Assembly: GCA_965153355.1 (NCBI GenBank)
Contig: OZ231128.1
Coordinates: 16,182,001 to 16,246,000, forward strand
From: Flaccisagitta enflata
Taxonomy: Eukaryota > Chaetognatha > Sagittoidea > Aphragmophora
DNA length: 64,000 bases
Direction: 5' to 3'
Below are positions 16,775 through 29,004 of the stretch, piece by piece. The notes beneath the pieces are model-generated. The model did not search any database. It worked only from the letters and a program-made list of their open reading frames with translations, and was not told the origin of the DNA. Both the position numbers and the translations under genes were made by a program. The stretch's first letter is position 1, and each line of letters starts with the position of its first letter.

Positions 16775-17200
16775 CTTCATGTTTCTTCTTGTCTCTTATA
16801 TTTCTCTTGTCTCTTTCATCTCTTCCGTCTCTTTTGTCTCTTTTGTCTCCTATTTGTCTCTTATGTCTTCTATATGTCTCTTATATCTCTTATGTATCTT
16901 AGGTCTCTTATGTCTCTTAGGTCTCTTAGGTCTCTTATGTCTCTTATGTCTCTTATGTCTCTTTTGTCTCCTATTTGTCTCCTATATGTCTCTTATGTCT
17001 CAAATGTCTCCTATATGTCTCATATGTCTCTTATGTCTCTTATGTCTCATATCTCTTATATCTCCTATGTCTCTTGTATATCTTAGGTCTCTTATGTCTC
17101 TTATGTCTCTTCATGTCTCTTCAGGTCTCTATATGTCTCTTATGTCTCCTCATGTTTCCTCATGTCTCTCCATATCTCTCCAAGTCCCTTCATGTCTCTT
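16775..17200. repeat. Degenerate 'tctcttatg' tandem array
   Basis: About 45 units of 9 bp (TCTCTTATG and variants). It gives Leu/Met/Ser-rich frames on the plus strand with no protein family character. Confidence 0.9.
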
Positions 17201-17204
17201 TGTG

Positions 17205-17395
17205 AGATGAGGGTGGGAGGCGGGGAGGGGGGCGGGGGGAGGGTGGGGGAGGGGCGGGGGGAGGGGTGGGGAGGCGGGGGGAGGGGGGGAGGCGTGGGGG
17301 TGGGGAGGCGTGGAGAGGCGTGGGGGGATGGGGGGAAGGGTTGGGGAGGCGTGGGGGGGAGGCATGGGGGGAGGGGTGGGGAGGCCTGGAGCCCC
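17205..17395. repeat. G-rich purine tract
   Basis: About 190 bp of runs of three to seven G separated by A, C or T ('ggcggggagggg', 'gaggcgtgggg'), with almost no C runs on this strand. Potential quadruplex or triplex former. Confidence 0.85.
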
Positions 17396-17732
17396 CGCCC
17401 CCAGAGGAATCAGTTCATATTTTTCTCTTTATCTCTGAATTTTTATATTTTCATATTATTATATCTTATTATCTTTATATCTTAACAATTTGCATGATAA
17501 TATCTTACGTCTAAAGAGGACGCATCTATTGGACATCTCTTGGCCTTGTTATTAAGATTTTAGCATTTTAAGAAATGATCATAAACTATTGTACATGTAC
17601 GTAATGCTTTCACCATGCAAGGCGCCTCTTTTCGGACCCCTCTTTGATTTATTTCACCAACATACAATCCATACAACCCATTCATCCCAAATGGAGTTTA
17701 CAAGGGAACCGATTGAGGATTCCTACCTTTAT

Positions 17733-18716
17733 GAAACAAGGCCGGATACACGGGCCTAGACGGTGCGCCGGGCGTTATAATGATCTTTTGTTCGTCACGA
17801 AGACAGTACATACAATCGCAGCATTCATCTAGTCTAGGCGAGGAAAGAGAGAGAGAGAGAAAACAAGGCCAACACCTTTAAGTCGCGTGCGGGACAAAGA
17901 TAACTGAATTGACCTGACTCCTTATTGTATCACTTTATAGACTTAGACCAGACTTAGACCAGACTTAGACCAGACTTAGACCAGACTTAGACCAGACTTA
18001 GACCAGACTTAGACCAGACTTAGACCTGACTTAGACCTGACTTAGACCAGACTTAGACCAGACTTAGACCAGACTTAGACCAGACTTAGACCAGACTTAG
18101 ACCAGACTTAGACCAGACTTAGACCAGACTTAGACCAGACTTAGACCAGACTTAGACCAGACTTAGACCAGACTTAGACCAGGCTTAGACCAGACTTAGA
18201 CCAGACTTAGTTATAGATTCTTAGACTTATCCCTAGCTACATCAGACCTATCCCGAGCTCTAACAGGCCTATTGCGAGCTCTATCAGACCTAACCCGAGC
18301 TCTATCAGACCTATCCCGAGCTATATCAGACCTATCACCCGCTCTATCAGAACTATCCTCACAATAATCCGACCTATCACCAGACCTATGCGACCTATCC
18401 CCAGCTCGATCAGACCTAACCGTAGCTGATTATTTTAGTGAATGAAATGACGAGTATCATCAATGATGAACGGAATGAGTTTTTTAATGGATTTCAAACA
18501 TTTTCAGCGATTTTTCATTGGAGCGTGACCGACGGAAGGACGGACAGACAGAGCCTTTCATAGAGGTGCTATGGCGCATCTGGGGATCATCATATAGCAT
18601 ATTTCTGAATCATTTTGAGTGATTCTTGCTTCTCTCCGAGATTTTCAAATCGAGCATTACGTGACCGACCGACAGACAGAGCTAGTTATATAGAGGTGCT
18701 ATGGCGCACCTAAAAA
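17733..18716 (+). mobile_element. Composite family A element with GGTGCGCC stem (A8)
   Basis: Starts 'aaacaaggccggatacacgg' with inner arm GGTGCGCC (17771), and ends with hairpin AGGTGCTATGGCGCACCT and AAAAAGG. A second A start ('aacaaggccaacacctttaagtcgcgtgcgg') lies inside at 17862, and a partial hairpin 'aggtgctatggcgcat' at 18565, so two copies are interleaved or one is duplicated. Confidence 0.7.
17938..18212. repeat. 11-bp minisatellite 'cttagaccaga'
   Basis: About 25 near-perfect copies, followed to 18425 by degenerate about 20-bp units ('tcagacctatcccgagctct'). Confidence 0.95.
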
Positions 18717-18851
18717 GGAGGAACCTAACTCGTAATCCCGAAGGCCATAAACGCTCACTCCACCACAGAGCTAATCAAAAGGAAAAGTTACATGGATCAA
18801 TTTACCTTTTTTTTTAGAAATAGTTACAAAACATTACAAATAGTCGCAAAA

Positions 18852-19390
18852 GCGTTAGATGGTCAGCGGTACCCGTTGCCCCTTTATGCGTGTATGTGGG
18901 TGTGAGGTGGTTAGAAGGGCAGTGGCCCCGAAGGGGCCGATGACCTATGCTGTCTTTATTTGAGCTTCAAGGCTTGACTTGGGGCCTTGAAGCTGGGATT
19001 TGGGCCTTGAAGCTGGGATTTGAGCCTTGAGGCTGGGATTTGAGCCTCAAGGCTGAGATTTGAGCCTTGAGGCTGGGATTTGAGCTTCGAGGCTGGGATT
19101 TGAGCCTCGAGGCTGGGTTTTGAGCCTGGAGGCTGGGATTTGAGGCTCAAGGCTGGGAGTCGAGCTTTCACTTTTAGGCTGGATTTTGAGCTTTGAGGGC
19201 TGGAAAATGAGCCTTCAGGCTGGAAAATGAGCCTTGCAACTAAAATTTGAGCTTCGGAGCTGGGGGGGGGGGGGGGGACGGAGAAGAAGAAGAAGAAGAA
19301 GGAGAAGGAGAAGGAGGAGGAGGAGAAAATCTCCCATATGTGTGAGAGCATAGGTAATCGGCCCTTTCGGGGCCGCTGCCCATAAGGACA
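18852..19390. mobile_element. Family B element (B5)
   Basis: 'gatggtcagcggtacccgtt', 'gggcagtggccccgaagggg', 'ccgatgacctatgctgt', then units 'gccttgaagctgggatttg', a G run with (GAA)n, and the inverted end block 'agcataggtaatcggccctt' and 'cggggccgctgccc'. Confidence 0.8.
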
Positions 19391-19559
19391 CAATCATTCT
19401 TTTGTTAGAATGCTTTTTAGATCTGCAATAATTAGGTTACAATTGGTTTCTAGAGTTTAACCAGCCTTTTTCTGACTGGTCATCAAATCTATACTCAAAC
19501 TTAAAGACCGGCGAACATATTCAACCATCTGCAAAAGCAACGAGTCGTTCTTAACAATG

Positions 19560-21108
19560 TCACAATTCATCTTTGGGCTGAGACTCGATTCTCTCCCACA
19601 TTCTTACATTTCTGAGACTGATCCATCCATCTTTCCTGTGATTCTTCAAAGCTTTGATACCCAAACATCTGAATTTTTCCAGGATTTCGGGTTTGACTCT
19701 GCAATAACGGACTTCCCAGTGGTTACGCCACGGCCGGTCGGAAAGGTCTTCGCACAAAACTGTCCACGTGGCGTCGTCGTCACACGGTTCGTCGTTCGAA
19801 CCGACAAATTGATATGAACTGGGCACTCCTGGCATGTACGCAGCTGAGGACTGAGCCGGCTGGAAGGATGCCTAGGATGGTACAAAGATGAATTACTTTA
19901 GGATGGGACCATAAGTCCAGGACAGAGTGGCCTAACCATTTCCATGGCTGCGTTGTGTGTGTTGCATTGTGGATTTGGAAGATTATGGGGAAAAAGTTGT
20001 CTTCAACTTTTTGGGTTCCCTTACATATCTGTAAAATTTATACGGCCGTTATCAACTCACTTTCTTCAAAGTTTCTACTGATGTTAGCCAGAACCATTGA
20101 GGTTTTTTTCTTAAATATTCATATTCAAACGTTTCAATCCCAAGTCATATGAGCGGTCTTGACTTTTGTTTGACTCTTTCCCGCCCTTTATTTTGATTTT
20201 CCTCTATATTTATTCGTTTTACTTTTCCTCCCCCATTTGACCAATTTAAGCCAGTTGAGCACTTTACAAATCAACATGATCATTGATTGACGTTGCGCAT
20301 CGGTCATTTTTCCAGTCTCACCTCTGCGGCTCTGACACTCCGTGATTTGAAGTCGTACCAGACGGTTAGCGGGAGACTGTGGGAAACTGATTGCCCACCT
20401 CCGTGCCATCCGTTGTCTACTTCTGTTTGACGTTTGAACGCATTTTCTGGTCGCCAATGTTCACCCCAATGAGATGGATGGTGATAGCTGCTGGCACTTG
20501 CCACCCCTCCAGAAAATTTCACCTCCTTAACGCGAAAAACTGGTTCAGTAAGACAAAGACGGAGAAAAAGACATATTTTTTTTTCATTGTGTGTACAGAT
20601 TTCGTAGCCTTAAATATTGACTTAAAAAGGTCCAAAGACGCGGTGAAGAATTTACCACATTTTTAGTCGCTGGCTAAGCCACTCTATAAGAGACTATGTC
20701 CTTGGGTATGTGGGTATGTAGGCTGCTTATTGTATGAAACGTGGACAACATTACAACTCAACCCTACTTTACTAAAGGATGAGAGCCTTTGGAGCTCTCA
20801 CTGGTGTTTAATCCGGACCTATCACAACTGTCCTCAGTAGTAAAAAAAACCAAGTCTATCTTAACATTATCATGAAATAATTCAAGACAACAATCCCACC
20901 AGAAAGAAAAAATCCATAATTTTAACCTGTTTATGTAAGCCGATTTCTGGCCTTGTTCACATATGATATTCGTTTGCGGTATTTCACAGCAGATGAAAAA
21001 AGACAGTTCACCTGGAAAAGGGGTGTCATTCTGGTCCTGAGACGTGCTAGTGTGCAACATCGCAACCAAGGTGATCACGAAGATAATTGTTAAGTTCTTT
21101 GAATTCAT
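19560..21108 (-). CDS. Secreted F5/8 type C (discoidin-like) domain protein
   Basis: Three minus-strand exons, 21012-21108, 20322-20539 and 19560-19859, join in phase (1 then 0) to give 204 residues ending in TGA. Exon 1 encodes a signal peptide (MNSKNLTIIFVITLVAML) followed by HTSTSQDQNDTPFP. Exon 2 contains KFSGGVASASSYHHPSHWGE, HWRPENAFK, GWHGGG and LTVWYDF, the order seen at the start of F5/8C-type galactose-binding-like domains (S-A-S-S-x, N-A, W, W-x-x-F). Exon 3 carries SSYQFVGSNDEPCDDDATWT, LCEDLSDRPW, FRCLGIKALKNH and ISLRNVRMWERI, the end of the domain. There are four Cys in exon 3. The predicted role is an extracellular lectin-like binding protein; the ligand is unknown. The exon 2 acceptor at 20540 was chosen because it keeps phase and has a pyrimidine tract. 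Confidence 0.85.
20664..20740 (-). mobile_element. Family A fragment (A9)
   Basis: Terminal end only: 'tttttagtcgctggctaagc' then 'cactctataagagactatgtcc' and (GGTATGT)n. It lies in intron 1 of the F5/8C gene. The inner arm end was not found. Confidence 0.65.
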
Positions 21109-21353
21109 CTTGATTGATATTTCTTATTCAGACTTAATGCGTTTTCATCAGAAATTCGTTCGAAAACTTGTATTGGAATGGATGAAAAAATAAGAAAATT
21201 TCTTTCAGGCCCAGCCTACACAGCCTACACAGCCTGTGAGTCACAGATTAAAAGTCAGCCCACTCCTGAATCCTATGGATTTGCGTGACCGCGATTTTTT
21301 CCCTTAATCGACTTAATCGACTTAATCGACAGTCATGAATAACTAGGCCTACA

Positions 21354-22136
21354 CCTATACTATGATTGTTTTCGATTGTAACATTTCATGACGACATAAC
21401 TTTTAAAGTTGTAGAGATAATCATATTCTGAAAAAAGATAGTGAAAGATATTGAAAATACATTTAATGATATTAAAATCCCAAGACTTTTCAACAAAAAT
21501 TTGATCCAGATTTCTTACTATCAGTTGTAAGGCATATTTGGCTAAAATGAACTGTTTTTCATGTTTTGATATAAACTGTTTTTCTTTAGATTGCTCTTAT
21601 TTCTAAACGATTTGACCTACAAATACCAGGTTGGTCTCAAATGAAAGATAATTTGAAGTCGTTTTAGAAAATGAAAAGAAAGAAACCTATTTGAAAACAC
21701 GTATCATAAAAAACATGAAAGAAATGAGATCATTTTTTAAAATCTAACAAAAGTACCCGCCTATAGTTACTAAATTGTATTGAAAACATCAAATCAGTGC
21801 TTGTTTTTCAGAAAACTTTAAAACTAGATCAAATTATCTTTCATTTGAGACCAATCTGGCATCTGTAGCTCAAACCGTTTAGAAATGAGAACAATTTAAA
21901 GGTAAACAGTCCATCTGTTAAATTGTCTCAAATTTTTCAATTTGACAACTTGTCAAGTTGGTCCTGTAGTTCATTTTTTCATGAGAGAATCAGATTTTTA
22001 AAAGTAGATCCTTTGATTGATATGTTATAAAATGTATTTTCCTAGTCTTTCAGAACTTTTTTCAGAATTCACTTATTTCAATTATTTCAAGAATTATGTC
22101 GTCATGAAATGTTACAAACAAAAACAATCATACTGT
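21354..22136. mobile_element. Foldback element (type C, second copy)
   Basis: Left 'atactatgattgttttcgat', 'tgtaacatttcatgacgaca'; right is its inverted partner 'gtcgtcatgaaatgttacaa', 'caatcatactgtatt'. Two opposed 'caggttggtctcaaatgaaa' blocks face each other inside. It abuts A10. Confidence 0.8.
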
Positions 22137-22137
22137 A

Positions 22138-22457
22138 TTAGTCGCGTGCGGGACATAAATAACTAAAGATAGCTTAAATTGAATTTAGATGCATCAAGCT
22201 GACTTCAAATGCCTTAAAATGACTTAAATAGGCATAAAATAATGTAAAATGACTTAAATGACTAAATCTACCTGATCGACTTTAGTGACTTAATATGACT
22301 TAAAATGACTTAGAATGACTTAGAATGACTAAAAATGACTTAAATGACCTAAAATGACTAAAAACCACTTCAAAAATTAAAAAGAAATAATGTTTGATGG
22401 ACCGACCGACAAATGGACGGACAAAGCAGGTTGTAGAGTCGCGTGCAAGCGACTAAA
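22138..22457 (+). mobile_element. Family A element (A10)
   Basis: Inner arm 'tagtcgcgtgcgggac', a degenerate 'aatgacttaa' array, 'gatggaccgaccgacaaatg', 'caggttgtagagtcgcg' and the hairpin GTCGCGTGCAAGCGAC with TAAAAAG. The usual CAAGGCC start is missing, perhaps removed by the adjoining foldback element. Confidence 0.75.
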
Positions 22458-24436
22458 AAGTGACGGGAAATTTCTCAAGGCAAAGAAAGGAAGGATATTC
22501 GATATCGGTGAAATGCAAAACAAACGAAATACAGGGTGAACTACCTCAAGTGGGGGTAATATAACTATAAGCTAATTCCTCATGAATTTTTAAAAGTTGT
22601 TTTTGGTAGGGATTTGTTTCTTTTTGTTAGCTTGAAATGAGTAATTTGAATTGATAGATTGATTGATTGTAGTTGCTCATTTATGCATCTATCATAATAT
22701 AACAAATTGTTATAGAGCCATAACAAAAGATCAATGGAGTCAAAGATTTGGTCCGCTAGTAAATAAATATAAACAATAAATAGAAAACCCCCAGTTAAAA
22801 AAGAACAAATAATCATAACATCAAGGAATTATGAATGGCTTCTATTTTTGTCAAAAACATGACAACTCCCGCAGCAATCACAGTCAAACAATCAATTTTC
22901 TAGCTCTGCTTGATAACAGTGCTCAAGGCTTTCACAACTTGATTCCAGTGAACGGCATATCTTTCCAAGAATTTGCTGCGACAAAGTTGAAAGGAGCTGT
23001 AGAGGTCTTTATAGCTTAAAGTTTGGCGGATACTCTGGATTATATCTAGATATCTTGATTATACCTAAAACTTGGTAAAAGATGAGGTATGAGTATACCT
23101 TTTACTTTCCCTCACTTGAACTTGTTCACCGTGTATTGTGTAATGAAAATGAAATGGCTGTCACGCATATCCATAGGTTTTAGGACTCCTCAACTTTCTC
23201 ACGCAGGTCATTTGAAAATCGTCCTAATAAGTTCTATGGGGCCTCTGACCTGCTTCCTCTTACTTGTAAACACAATCATGTAAAGTAGGGCTATGGGTGA
23301 CCACCAGAGATTGGAGGGCGGCTACGTAGTGCAAATCCCCTTCTCCCACACATATCAAAAACATAGTGGATAAGACGGTAGCCGTTTAGCTAACATATTA
23401 TCCATGCATTTAAGAGAGTCTCAATAATCTTTTTATCAAGCAGATTTAGGTTGTCAAACGTCCCACCTTAAATGAGGGTTTTTCGTGGCAATTCGTGAGC
23501 GAGGCACTCAAAAAAACAACATTTTAGTGCGAGTCGATTAGAGTTGATGAGCCCTTTACGACAAATTATCAGTCATCGGCATTTATTTGTAATCAACCTT
23601 TGGTCTCTATGAAAAGTGCAGCAAAATGTAACTTACAAAAAATCTTGATGAAATCAATTTTTTATCAATAGACTGAACTTTTAATTTCAGAAAAAAAAAA
23701 CCTTCAAAAGATGATTATTCCTGTATAGTATGTGCTTATATGTGCTTATGTAGCATATACTTACTAATCCATTTTTAGGTATGACCTAATCTTATTGGTT
23801 AAGATAATCAAAACCTATGGATAAGTAATTTTTATGCAGAAAATAAGACTTTTGTTTTAACTTATTGAAAACAACAATTATGAATATTTCCATTTATGGT
23901 ATTAGGTTTAGGGAAAAGGCTAGCGCTGACTTCTGGCACTGACTGGGATAGTCAATTCAGCAAAGGTTAAATCTAATTTCAAAAAAGGTAACCTTTATTC
24001 TCAATCAGATACGGAGAAGAGGTAAGAGATAATGGCCAGAGATCCGATCTGTTAGGAAATTTTTACGCCAAAATTTCGAATCGCAGAAGTCAGAGATACG
24101 CACGTGCGTGGAGTGGATTGTGAATGGTAGAAGGTGGCAAATTGGAGTCAAGAATTCGTCGCTGATTTTGTTCTTTTGCTTTTTCGACATTTTTTTTCAT
24201 CTGGTTGCAAGCAGGCAAGTAAAATTGTAGCAATGGGAATTGGGAAATAAAACAATGAATCTATTCTAAACTATGGATTCATTGTTTGTGGGTATATGCA
24301 CTTCTTGCTTTCATCTACAAATGACGTGTCACTTTAAACCATGACACGGCATAAGTATCAAGCAAATCAAAAAACAAATTTAAGTAGACAAACCAACATG
24401 CGCACCGGGTTGATTGTCAAACGTCTGCATGATCGG
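22458..24436. other. no gene recognised
   Basis: About 2 kb of AT-rich sequence. The longest frames (about 60-78 codons) have no domain, signal peptide or matched splice sites. No tandem repeat of note. Confidence 0.5.
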
Positions 24437-25850
24437 GAAAAAAGTCGAAGTCAGTCTTCGACTTTTTGACATATTCGAGAGAAACGTGGTTTTCATTTTC
24501 TTATGCGAAAGTTGGGGAACTCATCCGGCTGATTGAGGCCTCCAATGAAATTTATAGGGTAAGTAAATTTGATTATTCTCTTTCATTTGGCACCAAGCAG
24601 AATTCTCTAGGACAAATATTTTTTGCGCTATGATTTTTTAAAGATTTATTTACGAAAAATTTAAAATGATTTTTTTTCAATTTTTTATGATTTTATGTAG
24701 GATCAATAAAAAAGTGTATCCATATTTGTTTGAACATGCAAATACAAGAAAACATGTTTATGAGCATAGCTGCTCCTCTGTGAAGGTGTTTTCTAGTATT
24801 CCAGCTCATCTAGCTCATTTAGCCCAGTCTTTTTTTTTCTTATTTTAAATGCAATAAATAAAAAAAATGATGGATTTATTTCTGAGCATGCAAATACAGA
24901 AAGCATGTCCTCAAGCATAGCTGGTCATCTGTGTAAATGATTTGGAGTATTTCAGCTCATTTAGCTCATTTAGCTCACGCTTATTTTTCTTTTATCGGGA
25001 AAAAAGTCGAAGTCAGTCTTCGACTTTTTGACATATTCGAGAGAAACAGGGTTTTCATTTTCTTATGCGGAAGTTCCGGCTCTCCTAGGGCGGATTGGGG
25101 CCTCCGATGAAATTTATAGGGTAAGTAAATTTGATAATTCTCTTTCATTTGGCGCTAAGCAGAATGCTCTACGACAAATATTTTTTGCGTTATGATTTTT
25201 TAAAGATTTATTTACGAAAACTGCGAATTGAATTTTTTTCGATTTTTTATGATTTTGAGTAGGATCAAAAAAGGTGTGTATTTATGTTTGTTTGAGCATG
25301 CAAATACAAGAAAACATGTTTATGAGCATAGCTGCTCATCTGTGAGAGTGTTTTGGAGGATTCTAGCTCATTTAGCTCATTTAGCTCAATTTCTTTTTTT
25401 TATTTTAAATATGATAAATGAATAGATATTTTGATACATGTTTAAGAAAGCAGATACAAAAAAGCATATCAGTGAGCATAACTGCTCATCTGTGAGTGTA
25501 TTTTTAAGCATTTTAGCTCACTTAGCTCATTTAGCTCAGTCTTTTTTTTTCTGATTTTTAATGGGATAAATAAATGTTTTGAGGGAGCATGTAAATACAA
25601 GAAAGCACGTCAGTGAGTATAGCTGATAGTCTGGTTGAGTGATTTTGAGCATTTTAGCTCATCTAGCTCATTTGGCTCAAAGACAAAAGCTTGGTGAAAA
25701 GTGACCAAAGCTTACGACTTTTTTCCTCACGGCGACAGCCGCCATTACTGGTAAACCAACCGAGAGACCGATGAACAGACGGGTGATCGACTGACGGACA
25801 GACGGACATGGCTATAGTATAGAGCACGTAAAAATTGAAATGTTATCGCT
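24437..25850. repeat. Composite repeat with duplicated hairpin segment and 'AGCTCATTTAGCTCA' units
   Basis: A segment of about 250 bp starting with hairpin AAGTCGAAGTCAGTCTTCGA at 24440 is repeated at 25000. Between and after are five units of roughly 110-170 bp ('gagcatgcaaatacaagaaa' ... 'agctcatttagctca'). It ends with (GACG)n and 'tatagtatagagcacgtaaaaa', like the end of family A. Probably a larger relative of family A. Confidence 0.65.
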
Positions 25851-25912
25851 GATACGGACTCTTTGTTCATAATTTCCGATTACTCTCCCCGAAAGGAATT
25901 AGGTCAACGATC

Positions 25913-28629
25913 ATGGATAAACTGACTTTACGCGATGGTTCCAAAATGCCGGTGCTTGGCCTGGGCACTTGGCATCACGGTCCAAGAGAGGAGATCATGG
26001 ACGCAGTGGAGCTCGCCATCAAACTAGGATTCAGACACATAGACGCCGCCTACATCTACCTTAACGAAAAAGGTATGAATGAATGAATGAATGAATGAAA
26101 TAATGAATGCATCAATGAATGAATGAATGAATGAATGAATGAATGAATGAATGAATGAATGAATGAATGAATGAATGAATGAATGACCGAATAAATGAAT
26201 GAATGAATGACCGAATCAATGAATGAATGAATGAATGAATGAATGAATGAATGAATGAATGAATGAATAAATTAATGAATTAATCAATGAATGAATGAAT
26301 GAAATAATGAATGAATGAATGAATGAATGAATGAATGAATGAATGAATGAATGAATGAATGAATGAATGAATGAATGAATGAATGAATGAAATAATGAAT
26401 GCATTAATGCATGAATGAATGAATGAATGAATGAATGAATGAATGAATGAATGAACGAATGAATGAATGATTGAATGAATGAATGAATGAATGAATTAAT
26501 GAATGAATGAATGAATGAATGAATGAATGAATTGGCGAAAGGTTTTATGGTCCCCCGAGAAGAAATTGAAATTAAATTGATTTTAAATTTTACTCCTTAT
26601 CCGTTAGAGGTCGGAGAAGCAATGGCTCGAGTAATGGGTGATGGTGAAGATAAGATAGTGAAACGGTAAGTGAAAACAAAACATCCCTTCATTCAGAGAA
26701 AAAAGTTTTCATCACGCATCATTGAAAGTTATACAATACCTACGGAGAGATCTACAGTCATGAACTTGAGGTTACGGAAAGAGTTTTAAATTTTGAATTG
26801 TACATTGAAATTGTTACAGTAAAGACATGTTCATCACGTCAAAGCTGTGGAACACCGACCACGAGCCCCATCTGGTGGAGGAGACATGCAGGAAGCAAAT
26901 GGCCGACCTACAGGTACACACACATTTGAGGTTTTGGAATTTGGACTATCGGTATGTCTTTCTGCCTGTCTACCTGTCTGTCTTTCTGTCTTTCTCTTTG
27001 TAAGTTTGTCCGGGGACCTTCATTTCTGTCTACATTTTAACAGGTTGACTATTTGGACCTGTATCTCATGCACTTCCCGACGGCTTTTGTCAAAGGGGAT
27101 GGGAATGTTCCCAAAAATACCGATGGAACTGTGAAATATGGCACGACGCACTACAAGGTTGGAAGCTACATGCTGTATGCAAGCTGTATGCAAGCTGTAT
27201 GCAAGCTGTATACATGCTGTATACAAGCTACATGCTACAAGCTGTATGTCCTGTGCAAACAGGGCACAGGTTGGATACAAAGAAAACAATTTAGATAGCC
27301 AGAATCACAGCTGGTACTGGCATTGACGGCACCACGCACTACGAGGCTAGAAATGGCACATTTCAATACCTGGGACGCAATGCTGATTATTGCTGACTAG
27401 ATCTTTTATCGAGCCTGAGGTACCATGGGAGCGGTATCTTTTGGAAAACTTTCATTATTATTGTTTGTTTTCATTGCACTTACCTCATTTCCTACTCAGC
27501 CCTCAAGTAATGAGTGTACAGTTGAAATCTGTTAGAGCGGGGTTCAACTGTATATAAAAACAAGGCCGTATACACGAGCCGAAGTCGCGTGCGGGTGGGC
27601 AGGAGCGGCGAAAAAGCTAAGCGAAGCTAAGTGTCACCGACAGACAGACCGACAGACGGACAGAGTGGGTTGTAGAGTCGCGTGCACGCGACTAAAAATA
27701 GCATTATCAAATGATGAATCGCGGAATTCAGGACGCGTGGGCAGCCATGGAGAAGCTTGTAGAGAAAGGATTGGTGAAGAACATCGGAATGAGCAACTTC
27801 AACAGCAAGCAGCTGACTGATCTCATGGAAGATTGCAAAATTCTCCCGGCTGTATTGCAGGTTCTCTATCTTGATAACTTGATAAGTATTTAAAAATACT
27901 TCCGGTGCGCCTCGGCACCTCTACTTGGTCGTCGTGCCTGATGGTCTGTCGGTCCATTTGACTTTTTTTTACAATAGTAATTCGAACTCTTTCGTTTTAT
28001 GCGTTCTCCTTTCTTCTTTGACAAATTGATAAGAGTTTCAAAGTCTTCCGTAAATTGATTTGACTATGATCTGTATCGTAAGTCTCCCCATAGACAGCAA
28101 TTTACAAAAATCAAAACTGTTCCATTTGATTCCGATTTATGATTTGAGGGCCCGTTTCTAGTCACAGACAATCGCGTTTTTTAACAGGCCACTCGGTCGC
28201 TCGCTGCGTTCATTTGCTCGCATCACTCATTCCGCTCACTCGCTCTGCAGTGCTCTGCTTCATCATGCTTGCGTCGCTCGCTAAATAAGTTCATGAGCTT
28301 GCTCACTCTTTTTGCTCACTCCCTTGTGCGACAATTGAAATTCATATGTGTTCACACTGTGAACGCGTTTGGCGAGAATGAACGCGTTTTTCATCTTTAG
28401 TAGAAACACGCCCTTACAGGTTGAGTGCAATCCACGATTCACCAACGCCAAACTTCACGCTTTCTGCGTGAGTCGTGGAATTCAGATGGTGGCTTATTCC
28501 TCGTTTGGGTCGCCGGACTTACCTTGGGGAAGGACGGACTTACCTCATGTCCTAGCTGATCCAGTCATCAAGGAAATCGCTGACAAACACGGCAAAACTA
28601 CCGCGCAGGTGAAGCAGTGACAACAGCCC

Positions 28630-28676
<47 letters not shown>

Positions 28677-28678
28677 GC

Positions 28679-28739
<61 letters not shown>

Positions 28740-28778
28740 CGGCAATACTACTGCGAATGTGAGGCAGTGACAACAGCC

Positions 28779-28877
<99 letters not shown>

Positions 28878-28908
28878 GCAACGACAACGACAACGACGAC
28901 ATCAACAA

Positions 28909-29004
<96 letters not shown>

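Larger units (their letters stand above)
16659..17550 (-). mobile_element. Family A element with an unusual stem (A7)
   Basis: Terminal hairpin AGATGCGTCCTCGCATCT, then 'ctatattagggtctgtccc' and (GGTC)n. The inner arm 'gaggacgcatct' and 'cttggccttgtt' come 850 bp later. The arm is the complement of the hairpin's AGATGCGTCCTC, a stem different from most copies. The interior is the TCTCTTATG array and a G-rich tract. Confidence 0.75.

Noticed and set aside
16779-17210. 143-codon Leu/Ser/Met-rich membrane-like frame
   Set aside because: Translation of the TCTCTTATG array inside A7.
17938-18212. CRISPR or satellite centromere
   Set aside because: 11-bp units without spacers, only about 275 bp, inside a transposable element.
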